64,000 nucleotides of DNA, from contig OZ253937.1 of the NCBI GenBank assembly GCA_965267185.1, forward strand, positions 2,914,001-2,978,000, given 5' to 3'. Within the stretch, counting starts at the first letter, position 1; every line of letters begins with the position of its first letter. The translations under genes were made by a program, and so were the position numbers. This document shows positions 7,109-16,073 of the stretch, piece after piece. Origin of the DNA: G965267185 sp965267185 (GTDB lineage Bacteria; Pseudomonadota; Alphaproteobacteria; UBA6615). Under the pieces are notes generated by a model. It did no database searches, was not told where the DNA came from, and saw only the letters and a program-made list of their open reading frames with translations.

Positions 7109-8824
7109 ATGAGTAATTCTACAATCCTCGGACTGAACTCCGCAGGTTTTAACACCTCATCTGCACTTGTCGTTGACGGCAAATGCGTGTTCGCCGTCGA
7201 GGAAGAGCGCCTCGTTCGGGAGAAAAGGACGCGCCGCTTTCCAACAAGCGGAATTCGTGCCGCCTTGTCACACGCTGACCTTAGTTTTGAGGATATCGAT
7301 ACTGTCGCGGTGGGTTGGAACCCGGCGATTAATCTCGAAGCCCATAGCGCACCTCAATCCGCGCGGGCCCGGTATCTGGGTGAAATTTTTTACAACGTCC
7401 CAAGTCACCTGATGAGCCTGGGGCCGAAGGGCCAAGAAATCGCTCTGTCGCGTCAATCGATCGAGTATGAAAACGGCCGCGAGCTATCGATTGTATATGT
7501 AAATCACCATGTAGGGCACGCGGCGAGCTTCTTTGTATCACCATTTGAGGAAGCCGCTGTCCTGACTATCGATGCCTTCGGTGAAAAAAATTGTGTGACG
7601 TTTTCTCACGGCAAAGGGAACCGCTTGGACCCGTTATGGTCTCAAGATTTTCCACACGCACTCGGCTCTTTCTATTCCTCAATGACCGACTTCTGCGGAT
7701 TTGCCCCACAAAACGATGAATGGAAGCTCATGGGGGCGAGCCCCTACGGCGATCCGGACCGCTTTTACGGCCCGCTGCGCAGCCTGTTCCAGTTTGATGA
7801 GACCGCCGGCTTCAAACTCGATTTAAGCGTTTTCAACTTCCATCAATTCCACCGGCCCGGCTTTTTCAACGCCGGTCTCGAGCAATATCTCGGCATACCG
7901 GCGAACGGCCGCGATGTCCCGCTGAGCCAAGACTATTACGACGTAGCCGCGGCAGCCCAGCGCGTATTGGAGGATGTCTATTTCCATTTGCTCCGCCAGC
8001 TTCACAAACGCACCGGACTTAAGTCAGTCGTGATCGCTGGTGGCGTCGCACTCAATTGCGTCGCCAACGGTAAAGTCGCCGCCGAAACACCGTTTGAAAC
8101 CCTCTTCGTGCCACCAATTCCCGATGATAGCGGCGGCAGTCTCGGCGCTGCCTATTATGTGCATTGCCACGTCAACGGTGCCGACCGCGATTTTGTTCTC
8201 GACAACAACTACCTCGGACCGGGCTTTTCCGATGACGACATCGCTGCCACGCTGGCAAAGTACAAAATTGCCCACGAACCGCTCGAAGATCCCGCTAAAA
8301 CCGCCGCAGGTTTAATCGCCGATTCCAACATCATCGGATGGTTCCAGGGACGGATCGAGTTCGGTGATCGCGCGCTTGGAAACCGAAGCATTCTGGCCGA
8401 CCCACGCGACCCTTCAATGAAGGACCGGGTCAATGAATTGATAAAGTACCGCGAAGCCTTTCGCCCATTTGCGCCGGCGATCCTAGATAGCCACGTCGAC
8501 AGCTATTTCGAAAACGCGGCGCCCACTCCTTTCATGGAAAAGGCATTTATGATCCGTCCCGAACGCCGCGCCGAGATTCCCGCGGTTACCCATGTCGACG
8601 GAAGCGGCCGGCTTCAAACCGTCAGCAAAGCTCAAAACCCCCTGTTTCACCGGCTAATTGAAGCGTTCGCGGAGCAAACCAACGTGCCCGTGGTTCTAAA
8701 TACAAGCTTCAATCTAAAGGGTGAACCGATTGTCTGTACGCCGGAAGATGCGGTGCGAACATTCTTTAGCTGCGGCCTCGATGCGCTCGTCATCGGCTCG
8801 TATCTCGTTCGAAAAACAGATTAG
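7109..8824 (+). CDS. Carbamoyltransferase (NodU/CmcH/TobZ family)
   Basis: A 571-residue protein, full length for the family. The N-terminal Kae1-like part has GLNSAGFNTSSALV, NHHVGHAASFF (metal-binding His pair), TIDAFGE and NDEWKLMGASPYGDP. The C-terminal YrdC-like part has GWFQGRIEFGDRALGNRSI and VVLNTSFNLKGEPIV. These enzymes move a carbamoyl group from carbamoyl phosphate, through carbamoyl-AMP, to a hydroxyl of a sugar or natural product. The gene follows amino-sugar genes, so an O-carbamoylated sugar is likely. The start at 7109 is 11 bases after the previous stop. Confidence 0.93.
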   Translation: MSNSTILGLNSAGFNTSSALVVDGKCVFAVEEERLVREKRTRRFPTSGIRAALSHADLSFEDIDTVAVGWNPAINLEAHSAPQSARARYLGEIFYNVPSHLMSLGPKGQEIALSRQSIEYENGRELSIVYVNHHVGHAASFFVSPFEEAAVLTIDAFGEKNCVTFSHGKGNRLDPLWSQDFPHALGSFYSSMTDFCGFAPQNDEWKLMGASPYGDPDRFYGPLRSLFQFDETAGFKLDLSVFNFHQFHRPGFFNAGLEQYLGIPANGRDVPLSQDYYDVAAAAQRVLEDVYFHLLRQLHKRTGLKSVVIAGGVALNCVANGKVAAETPFETLFVPPIPDDSGGSLGAAYYVHCHVNGADRDFVLDNNYLGPGFSDDDIAATLAKYKIAHEPLEDPAKTAAGLIADSNIIGWFQGRIEFGDRALGNRSILADPRDPSMKDRVNELIKYREAFRPFAPAILDSHVDSYFENAAPTPFMEKAFMIRPERRAEIPAVTHVDGSGRLQTVSKAQNPLFHRLIEAFAEQTNVPVVLNTSFNLKGEPIVCTPEDAVRTFFSCGLDALVIGSYLVRKTD

Positions 8825-8904
8825 CCTTGCGCAAATCGGAAACGCGAGCTCGCTTGTGGCGCCAATTCACCTAGCGCCGATATGTCTTCGATCGACCAGT
8901 ATAT

Positions 8905-9711
8905 ATGGCTGAACTCAGCATCGCGGTTCTGACGACCGACACGCCGCACCATCGCTACTTCCTACGTGAGCTCAATCGCCGGAAACCCCCTGGTGTATCA
9001 ATCGGCCTTGTGTTGTTCGAGACTCAAGGGCTACCGGCTAGACGTCTCGCCGCTCGCCATTTCAGGAATAGTCTACCCAATTTGTGGAAGGGCCTCGCTT
9101 TAAACCCATACCTCTTCATGGGGCTCCACGCTTCTGCGATCCACCGCTACGAAACCGAACATTTCTTCCCCGACGGCGATCAGTCGCTGCCCGACGACCT
9201 ACAAGTCATCACGGTCCAGTCGGTCAACCACGACATCGCCCGAGAAAAGCTCTCAACCGCCCAACCGGATATTGCGTTCGTTTATGGAACAGGATTGATC
9301 AAGCGAGACGTGTTTTCGATCCCGCGCCTCGACACCGTTAACGCTCACGGCGGGCTCCTGCCCAGCTATCGGGGATTGGATACCAACCTGTGGGCAGCGT
9401 TCGAGGGGCGTCCTGAAGACATGGCCGTCACGCTACATCGCATGGACGACGATTTCGACACCGGACCAATTTATCTCGAGCGCCGGCTTGGCCCGAAACA
9501 GGACCTAAGCCTGGTATCGCTGCGTTACCACACGACGATCTTAACCACGGGAATGTATCTCGATCTCGCCACTGCGTTTGCCGCAAAACATTGCGAGCCG
9601 AAAGCCGCAACGGGCAGGCCTTCGCGCTACTTCCGGCCAATGCCGGCAATTTTAAAGCGTCGCGCCGACCGTGCCCTGCGCACCTATGCAAGCAGCAGCG
9701 TCGTGCACTAA
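8905..9711 (+). CDS. Formyltransferase-family protein (probable sugar N-formyltransferase)
   Basis: A 268-residue protein with the folate-dependent formyltransferase core. Asn and His lie in VNAHGGLLPSYRGLD near residue 150, and the catalytic Asp in LHRMDDDFDTGPI near 190. It lacks the C-terminal tRNA-binding domain of Fmt. N-formyl amino sugars are known in O-antigens, and the amino-sugar neighbours support that use. An 80-base gap precedes it, the longest inside the run, with no clear promoter. The stop overlaps the next start by one base. Confidence 0.82.
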   Translation: MAELSIAVLTTDTPHHRYFLRELNRRKPPGVSIGLVLFETQGLPARRLAARHFRNSLPNLWKGLALNPYLFMGLHASAIHRYETEHFFPDGDQSLPDDLQVITVQSVNHDIAREKLSTAQPDIAFVYGTGLIKRDVFSIPRLDTVNAHGGLLPSYRGLDTNLWAAFEGRPEDMAVTLHRMDDDFDTGPIYLERRLGPKQDLSLVSLRYHTTILTTGMYLDLATAFAAKHCEPKAATGRPSRYFRPMPAILKRRADRALRTYASSSVVH

Positions 9712-10649
9712 TGCCCCAGAAGTCGCGCTACTCGGTATTGCTCTATCACGGTGTTCACGCCGACGACGTCGTGCTTTCGGGCCGCAATATCTTCGGTAAG
9801 CATGTCTCGCAAAGCCGATTCGCCCAGGAGATTGCTTGGTTGGCGGTCAACCGGCCGCTTGTAACGATGCGCGATATCGCCGACGCCCATCATCAACGCC
9901 GCGACTTACCCGACGGAGCGGTCGCCATTACTTTCGATGATGGTTTCCGTAACAACCATGATACGGCATGGCCGATTCTCGAGCAGTACGGGGTCCCAGC
10001 AACGATCTATATCGCGACCGGATACATCGGCACCGGACGTATGATTTGGACGGACCGGCTTGAGGCTGCCTTCCTGGAAAGCGAACGGAATCGCCTCGAC
10101 GCCACGATCCAAGGGCGTCGGTTCGATTACCACCTCAATGACGAGTCCATGCGGACCTCCTCGTTTCTCGACGTTAAGGCATGGTGTAAGACGCTGCCGG
10201 CGACAGAGCTTGAAAGCGCGGTCGACGAGATTCTCGATGCGCTTGATTTCGCTCCCGTGCCTGATTCGCCGCTTTACGCGTTTGCTGATTGGGACCAAGT
10301 CCGCGCCATGGCCAAATCACCGCTCATCGATATTGGGGCGCACACAGTCGACCACGTCTCGCTCGCCAAAACACCGGAGCCCGAGATGCGCCGACAGATC
10401 GACGAGTCGCTCGCGCACGTCACCCATGAGCTCGAACGGCCGTGCGACTTATTTTCCTACCCCGAGGGAACGGAGGCGGATTACGACGACGCGGTGATCG
10501 ATCACCTGCGTTCTCATGGCATCGATCACGCGCCATCGGCAATTGAAGGCGACAATGAGATCGGCACAACCGATCCATTTCACATCCGCCGCCACCTGGT
10601 CGGCATCGGGGGGCGGCCGATGCCACTTATGCAAACGAACTCGGGATAG
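9711..10649 (+). CDS. Polysaccharide deacetylase (CE4 / NodB-like)
   Basis: A 312-residue protein with the NodB-type core: ITFDDGFRNN near residue 75 holds the paired Asp residues, and HTVDH near 212 gives the HxxxH zinc ligands. Family members remove N- or O-acetyl groups from sugars. No signal peptide is evident, so it may act on a cytoplasmic precursor. ATG at 9711 overlaps the preceding TAA by one base. De-N-acetylation beside a formyltransferase could provide the free amine to be formylated; that is inference. Confidence 0.87.
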   Translation: MPQKSRYSVLLYHGVHADDVVLSGRNIFGKHVSQSRFAQEIAWLAVNRPLVTMRDIADAHHQRRDLPDGAVAITFDDGFRNNHDTAWPILEQYGVPATIYIATGYIGTGRMIWTDRLEAAFLESERNRLDATIQGRRFDYHLNDESMRTSSFLDVKAWCKTLPATELESAVDEILDALDFAPVPDSPLYAFADWDQVRAMAKSPLIDIGAHTVDHVSLAKTPEPEMRRQIDESLAHVTHELERPCDLFSYPEGTEADYDDAVIDHLRSHGIDHAPSAIEGDNEIGTTDPFHIRRHLVGIGGRPMPLMQTNSG

Positions 10650-10655
10650 AAATCC

Positions 10656-11666
10656 ATGAAGCTGTTCGATAAGGACCTGAATCAGGACGTCGTTTACGTG
10701 GCGGAGATCGGCGTGAACCACGAGGGCAGCGTAGAGGCAGCCTCAGAGATGATCCGTCTTGCTGCCGATGCTGGCGCCGATGCAGTCAAATTCCAGACCT
10801 ACACACCCGAGCGATACGCCTCCGCCTCAGACCCCGAACGCCTTGAGCGGGTCGGGACGTTCGCACTCGACGCAGAGGCACACCATCGACTGGCGGGCGA
10901 AGCTGCTTCGATCGGCGTTCCGATGTTCTCAAGCGCCCTGACGGAAGACGTTGTTCCCCTGCTCGACGAACTCTTCCCGGCGATCAAGATCGCGAGCGGC
11001 GACTTGACTTTCGAGCCTGTTATCCGCGCCGCAGCGCGCACCGGAAAACCTGTAATCCTTTCCACCGGCGCCGGCGCACTCGAGGAGGTTGATACAGCGG
11101 TCGGCTGGATTCGCGACGAAATCGGCGACACACCTCTCGCCGAGAGACTCGTCGTTCTTCAGTGCGTGTCAGCCTATCCTGCCTCGATCGAAACGGCGAA
11201 CGTCGCCGTCGTCCGGGAACTCGCGGAGCGCTACAGGGTGCCGGCAGGGTACTCGAACCACGTCATCGGGACCGAGGCGTGCCTGGCCGCGATCGCGCTC
11301 GGCGCCACCATGATCGAGGCGCACTTCACCGACCGAAAGACCGGCCGCACCTTCCGTGATCATGAACTTTCCCTCGAGCCGGCCGAGTTCGCCGAGCTGG
11401 TCCGGCAAGGAAACTTGGTCCGGCAGGCTATCGGCGACGGCCAAAAACGAGTCCAGCCGGACGAAGCGGAGTTGCGAAATGCGATCCGGAAAGGCGTTGT
11501 CGCTGCGCGCGATTTGCCGGATGGAACGATTTTGACACGCGACGACCTCATGTTCGCACGTCCGGCACATGACATCGCCGCAGGTGACATCGACACCCTC
11601 CTCGGACGATCACTCAGCAAGCCGCTTACCTTGGGCGAAACTGTAACGAAAGCTGCGGTCGAGTAG
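10656..11666 (+). CDS. neuB: NeuB-family nonulosonic acid synthase with SAF domain
   Basis: A 336-residue protein. The TIM-barrel synthase domain has VAEIGVNHEGS near residue 17, DAVKFQTYTPE near 45, KIASGDLTFEP and ILSTGAG. The C-terminal antifreeze-like SAF domain (about 275-336) has RKGVVAARDLPDGT and LGRSLSKPLTLGE. NeuB, PseI and LegI condense PEP with a hexose derivative to make sialic, pseudaminic or legionaminic acids. Which one is not resolved by eye. Linked acetamidino genes (13551-16059) favour a pseudaminic- or legionaminic-like product. A second, shorter synthase is at 26170. Confidence 0.92.
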   Translation: MKLFDKDLNQDVVYVAEIGVNHEGSVEAASEMIRLAADAGADAVKFQTYTPERYASASDPERLERVGTFALDAEAHHRLAGEAASIGVPMFSSALTEDVVPLLDELFPAIKIASGDLTFEPVIRAAARTGKPVILSTGAGALEEVDTAVGWIRDEIGDTPLAERLVVLQCVSAYPASIETANVAVVRELAERYRVPAGYSNHVIGTEACLAAIALGATMIEAHFTDRKTGRTFRDHELSLEPAEFAELVRQGNLVRQAIGDGQKRVQPDEAELRNAIRKGVVAARDLPDGTILTRDDLMFARPAHDIAAGDIDTLLGRSLSKPLTLGETVTKAAVE

Positions 11667-11673
11667 GTCTGCC

Positions 11674-13554
11674 ATGTGCGGTATTGCCGGATACATCGGA
11701 CCGAGTCCGCCCACGCCCGACCGCATCGAAGCATGCGAGGTGCTGATGGTGCGTCGCGGACCGGACGCAAACGGCCGATACACCGGCGCCTTGGCACCAG
11801 GGCAATCGATTGTTTTGTTGCACAGCCGGCTGTCGATCATCGATCTCGAACCGCGCGCCAACCAGCCGATGCAGCGTGGCGCCCATGTCGTTGCCAATAA
11901 TGGCGAGGTTTACAATTACCGTGAGCTCGGAACAGCGCTCCGGCAGGAAGGCGAAACCTTCTCAACGGCCAGCGACACAGAAGTTCTGCTCGCAGGAATC
12001 GCGCGTTGGGGCCTCGATGCGACGCTCGATCGCGCCGAGGGCATGTGGGCCTTCGCCGCTGTCGACGAAACGGCCCGCACCCTGACGTTGGTGCGTGACC
12101 GCTTTGGCGAGAAGCCCCTTTACCTGATGAAGACCGAAGACGGCCTCTATTTCGGCTCCGAGGTGAAGTTCGTCTTCGCGCTTTCGGGGCGCAGACCGGT
12201 TGCGAACCAAGACCATCTGAAGCGTTATCTGGTCAACGGATATAAGGCGCTGCACAAGGTCGACGCTACCTTTCACGAAGGTATACGCGCGCTGCCGGCA
12301 GGAACGGCATTGGAGATCGCGGCCGACGGAACAATGCGGTCGCGCCGCTACTGGTCAGCCCAGCTAAACCGCGACGAGAGTCTTTCTTTCGACGACGCGG
12401 TCACTGCGGCACGCGCGGCGCTGATCGAGGCAGTCGGGCTCCGGTTGCGCGCCGATGTGCCGCTCGCTTTTTGCCTGTCGGGTGGAGTCGATTCCAATGC
12501 GATTATCTCGATCGCACGCCGGCACTTCGATCACGATGTGCACGGCTTCACAATCCTCAATACCGACGCCCGCTATGAAGAATCAGACATTGTCGAGACG
12601 GTCGTCGACGAGCTCAGCCTACGGCACACAAATGTCGGACTTTCGACGGTTGGATTTCTCGACAAGCTGCGCAACCTCGTCCAACAGCACGACGCGCCCG
12701 TATACACATTGTCTTACTACGTGCATTGGCTACTGATGGAAGCCGTCGCCGACCATGGCTACCGGGTCTCCGTGAGCGGCACCGGCGCTGATGAATTGTT
12801 TAGTGGCTATTACGACCATCACAACGCGTATCTCTATGAAGTCAGCGGCGATGCCGCGCGCCACGAATCGGCTCATGCGGCGTGGCAGGAGTATATTGCA
12901 CCGATTGTGCGGAACCCGTTCCTTCAGAACCCCAATTTGTTCATCGATACGCCCGAGTTTCGCGATCATATTTTTCTCAAAGCCGACGTCTTTTCGGATG
13001 CGCTGATCGAGCCGTGGTCGGAGCCGTTCTCCGAAACCCGCTATTGCGAGGGGTTGTTGCGCAACCGTATGTGCAACGAAATGTTCGAAGAGTCGGTACC
13101 GGTCATCCTCCATGAGGACGACCTCAACGCCATGTACTTTTCGATCGAAAACCGGTCGCCCTTCCTCGACCGGGGCCTGTTCGAGACCGCCGCGAGCATC
13201 CCTACACACCACCTGGTTCGCGACGGTTACACCAAGGCGGTACTTCGCGAGGCCGTGCGCGGGCTCACCCCTAACGCCGTGATCGAAAGCCGCCGTAAAG
13301 TCGGTTTCAATGCGCCCATCGGCGACTTATTGGATAAAGACGACCCGAAAGTCCGCGCCCAACTGCTCGACGATGGGCCGATATTCGATCTCGTGCGGCG
13401 CGATGCGCTAGAGGAGCTTCTCGACCGCGACTCGCTGCCCAACAGCGAAAGCAAGTTCCTGTTCAACATCCTATGCACGCGCCTGTTTCTCGAAGGCTTG
13501 GCCCAGCCAGCTGCCGCGCGCGCAACGGCTCATGTCGGCGGAGGAGCAGCGTGA
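11674..13554 (+). CDS. asnB: Asparagine synthase-type glutamine amidotransferase
   Basis: A 626-residue class II amidotransferase. The N-terminal MCGIAGYIG exposes the catalytic Cys2 after Met removal, with RRGPDANG and NNGEVYNY following. The synthetase domain has the PP-motif CLSGGVDSN near residue 268 and GTGADELFSGYYDHH near 370. Enzymes of this kind in polysaccharide clusters are thought to amidate uronic-acid or other carboxyl groups, as well as make asparagine. It ends by overlapping the GTG start of the HisH-like gene. It is one of four related genes in the window. Confidence 0.88.
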   Translation: MCGIAGYIGPSPPTPDRIEACEVLMVRRGPDANGRYTGALAPGQSIVLLHSRLSIIDLEPRANQPMQRGAHVVANNGEVYNYRELGTALRQEGETFSTASDTEVLLAGIARWGLDATLDRAEGMWAFAAVDETARTLTLVRDRFGEKPLYLMKTEDGLYFGSEVKFVFALSGRRPVANQDHLKRYLVNGYKALHKVDATFHEGIRALPAGTALEIAADGTMRSRRYWSAQLNRDESLSFDDAVTAARAALIEAVGLRLRADVPLAFCLSGGVDSNAIISIARRHFDHDVHGFTILNTDARYEESDIVETVVDELSLRHTNVGLSTVGFLDKLRNLVQQHDAPVYTLSYYVHWLLMEAVADHGYRVSVSGTGADELFSGYYDHHNAYLYEVSGDAARHESAHAAWQEYIAPIVRNPFLQNPNLFIDTPEFRDHIFLKADVFSDALIEPWSEPFSETRYCEGLLRNRMCNEMFEESVPVILHEDDLNAMYFSIENRSPFLDRGLFETAASIPTHHLVRDGYTKAVLREAVRGLTPNAVIESRRKVGFNAPIGDLLDKDDPKVRAQLLDDGPIFDLVRRDALEELLDRDSLPNSESKFLFNILCTRLFLEGLAQPAAARATAHVGGGAA

Positions 13555-14171
13555 TCGTCGGCATTGTCGACTATGGCCTAAGCAATCTGACCTGCGTGCG
13601 CGCGGCAGTCGAACGGCTCGGCCACAACGCAGAAGTCGGCCGAACACCCGATGTGGTCGAAAAAGCGGACAAAGTAATTTTGCCGGGGGTGGGCGCGTTC
13701 GGCGATGCCGTTGCTAATCTTCGCGATAGTGGTGTGGCGGAAGCGCTCGACAAGCAGGTGCGCGATGACGGCAAACCATTCCTAGGTATCTGCCTGGGCG
13801 CGCAATTGATCTGCCGCGACAGCGACGAGCACGGCCACCACAAAGGTCTGGGATGGGCCGATGCTCATGTTCGCCGCCTAGCGCCGAGCGACGAATCGCT
13901 TCGGGTGCCTCACACGGGATGGGACGATGTCGGGCCTATCGGCAATGCCCCTTTATTTACCAACGTGCCAGAGGGCGGTCTTTTCTATTTCACGCACAGC
14001 CACGCCATCTATCCCGAAGACGAGACCATTGTGCTCGGCACCTGCAACTATGGCAGTTCGTTCGCTGCGGCTCTGCGCGTCGATGATAATATTTACGCCA
14101 CCCAGTTCCATCCCGAGAAGAGCCAGAAGCATGGCCTCACGGTGCTTTCGAACTTCCTGGAGCATTGTTGA
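13551..14171 (+). CDS. hisH: HisH-like glutaminase of the sugar amidotransferase system
   Basis: A 206-residue class I glutaminase. The catalytic Cys is in FLGICLGAQ near residue 82, and the His-Glu pair is in ATQFHPEKS near 185. The GTG start overlaps the upstream TGA. It is followed directly by HisF-like and WbpG-like genes and by no other his gene. As in the O-antigen HisH2/HisF2/WbpG sets, it most likely supplies ammonia to build an acetamidino sugar, not histidine. The oxyanion-strand PGVGAFGD is intact, so glutaminase activity is expected. Confidence 0.9.
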   Translation: MIVGIVDYGLSNLTCVRAAVERLGHNAEVGRTPDVVEKADKVILPGVGAFGDAVANLRDSGVAEALDKQVRDDGKPFLGICLGAQLICRDSDEHGHHKGLGWADAHVRRLAPSDESLRVPHTGWDDVGPIGNAPLFTNVPEGGLFYFTHSHAIYPEDETIVLGTCNYGSSFAAALRVDDNIYATQFHPEKSQKHGLTVLSNFLEHC

Positions 14172-14917
14172 TGCTGCGCCGGCGTGTCGTGACCGTGCTG
14201 ACTTTTGTCGACGGCGTGTTGTTCCGCACCAAGCTGTTCGAGCCGGACTATCGCTATACCCTCAACTTCGTCGATGCCTGGTCGGTCGACGAGATCGTCG
14301 TGCTCGACATCACGCGCGATTCGAACGACGGCGGCGCAGCGTTCGCCGACGTGGTGCAGCGTTTCGCCAGCAACTGCTTCGTACCGGTGGCGGCTGGTGG
14401 CGGCGTGCGTTCCCTCGACGACGTCCGGCGGTACCTCGAGTTGGGCGCAGACAAAGTTGTGGTCAACACCGGCGCTCTTGAGCGGCCGGACTTGATTTCG
14501 GAGATCGCGCGCACCTACGGCAGTCAGTGCTGTGTCGTTTCAATCGATGCACGCCGCACTGGCGAGAACGAGTACGAAGTTTTCTCCCATTTCGGCCGGA
14601 ACGCGACCGGCAAAGATCCTGTTGCGTGGGCTCAAGCGGCGGAAGAGCACGGTGCCGGCGAAATACTGATCACTGCCATCGAGCACGACGGTGCGTTGTC
14701 GGGTTACGACCTCGAACTCTGCCGGCGTATCGCCGACACGGTGTCGGTCCCGGTGTTGATCTGCGGCGGCGCGGGCAACTGGAAACATTTCCTGTCGGGC
14801 TTCACCGACGGTGGCGCCGACGCCGTGTGTACAACCAACATCTATCATTTCACCGAAACCAGTATTCATAGCGCCAAGACATTCTTGGCGAAAAACGGCG
14901 TAGAGGTACGGGTATAG
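14171..14917 (+). CDS. hisF: HisF-like ammonia-channelling subunit (non-histidine)
   Basis: A 248-residue HisF-like TIM barrel beginning MLRRRVVTVLTFVDG. Aligned by eye with HisF (CLDVKDG), the catalytic Asp11 is Thr here, while the second catalytic Asp is kept in VVSIDARR near residue 125. Loss of Asp11 argues against IGP cyclase activity and for a barrel that only carries ammonia from HisH to the WbpG-type enzyme next door. AAGGGVRS and ICGGAGNW are the two phosphate-site loops. The start ATG overlaps the hisH stop. Confidence 0.88.
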   Translation: MLRRRVVTVLTFVDGVLFRTKLFEPDYRYTLNFVDAWSVDEIVVLDITRDSNDGGAAFADVVQRFASNCFVPVAAGGGVRSLDDVRRYLELGADKVVVNTGALERPDLISEIARTYGSQCCVVSIDARRTGENEYEVFSHFGRNATGKDPVAWAQAAEEHGAGEILITAIEHDGALSGYDLELCRRIADTVSVPVLICGGAGNWKHFLSGFTDGGADAVCTTNIYHFTETSIHSAKTFLAKNGVEVRV

Positions 14918-14919
14918 AT

Positions 14920-16059
14920 ATGACCGACTTGGCTGCAATCGGCGGCTCCGACGTGCACGTATGTACACGGTGCCTAATGCCGTCGACCCGTCCGCGCATC
15001 GTCTTCGATGAGAATGGCGTGTGTAACGGTTGTCTAAACGCCGATCAAAAACCCCTGATCGACTGGGATGCGCGCCGCGAAGAATTTCTGCAGCTGGTTG
15101 ACGAAAACCGCCCGGAGTCAGGCTACTACGACTGCATCGTGCCGTGGAGCGGCGGCAAGGATTCGAGCGCGATCGCCTGGCGCATCAAGCATGAGTACGG
15201 GCTAAATCCGCTGCTCGTGACCTTTTCACCGATGCTGCCGACCGAGGTTGGCGTGCACAATCGCGAGGTGTTGCTGCGCGCGGGCTTCGACCATTTGATG
15301 ATCCGCCCCAATCAACGGGTGGCGCGCCATCTCGGACAACGCTTCTTTCGGGAGCGCGGCAACCCCAAGGTTGCGTGGGATGCCGGCGTCACCGCGACAC
15401 CGATGCAAGTGGCGGTGAAGTACGGCATTCCCCTAATCTTCTATGCCGAGCACGGCGAAAGCGAGTATGGCGGCCGGGTCCTCAGCGAAGAGCACCGCAA
15501 AATTCGCGACCTCGCCGAATTTCTCGAGCATCAGGTTGGCGACGATCCGATGAATTGGGTCGATGACGTTGCCGACGAACGCGACCTGGCGCCAATGCTC
15601 TATCCCGATCTCGAAGACGTCGAGCGGGTCGGCGTGAAGGCGCTCTACTTCGCCTACTTCCACCGCTGGGACGTCTACCAAAACTATCATTTGATCGACG
15701 AGAACATAGATTTCCGCACGGCGCCGGGGGGCCGCTCCGACGGAACCTTCACAAACTACGACAGTCTCGATGACGAGTTCGATAACCTCTACTACTACAT
15801 GCAGTTCATCAAGTTCGGCTTCGGCCGGACAACGAGAGACGCCTCGCGGATGATCCAACTCGGGCACATAACGCGCGAGCAAGGGCTCGATTACGTCCGC
15901 AAGTACGATGATGAGTTCCCGCACACCTACTTCGACAACGTACTCGATTATCTCGACCTTGACCGTGACGCGTTCGAGGAGATCGTCGATCTGCACCGCA
16001 ACAGCGAACTTTGGGAATCGACGGGTAATGGCTGGCGCACTCGATTTGAAATCACCTAA
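14920..16059 (+). CDS. wbpG: N-acetyl sugar amidotransferase (WbpG/PseA/LegA type)
   Basis: A 379-residue ATP-PP-loop enzyme. Two CxxC pairs (Cys15/18 and Cys35/38) form a probable zinc site, and the PP-loop WSGGKDSSA lies near residue 75. Other family signatures are FSPMLPTEVG and YAEHGESEYGG. This family activates the N-acetyl carbonyl of a sugar and replaces the oxygen with ammonia from HisH-HisF, giving an acetamidino group, as on pseudaminic and legionaminic acids. The three genes are contiguous and overlap or nearly touch. The acceptor here is unknown but NeuB genes are close. Confidence 0.92.
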   Translation: MTDLAAIGGSDVHVCTRCLMPSTRPRIVFDENGVCNGCLNADQKPLIDWDARREEFLQLVDENRPESGYYDCIVPWSGGKDSSAIAWRIKHEYGLNPLLVTFSPMLPTEVGVHNREVLLRAGFDHLMIRPNQRVARHLGQRFFRERGNPKVAWDAGVTATPMQVAVKYGIPLIFYAEHGESEYGGRVLSEEHRKIRDLAEFLEHQVGDDPMNWVDDVADERDLAPMLYPDLEDVERVGVKALYFAYFHRWDVYQNYHLIDENIDFRTAPGGRSDGTFTNYDSLDDEFDNLYYYMQFIKFGFGRTTRDASRMIQLGHITREQGLDYVRKYDDEFPHTYFDNVLDYLDLDRDAFEEIVDLHRNSELWESTGNGWRTRFEIT

Positions 16060-16073
16060 TCGCTGGGACTGAT

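Noticed and set aside
13551..14917. Histidine biosynthesis (hisH-hisF) operon
   Set aside because: No other his genes, HisF lacks the first catalytic Asp, and a WbpG-type gene follows directly.
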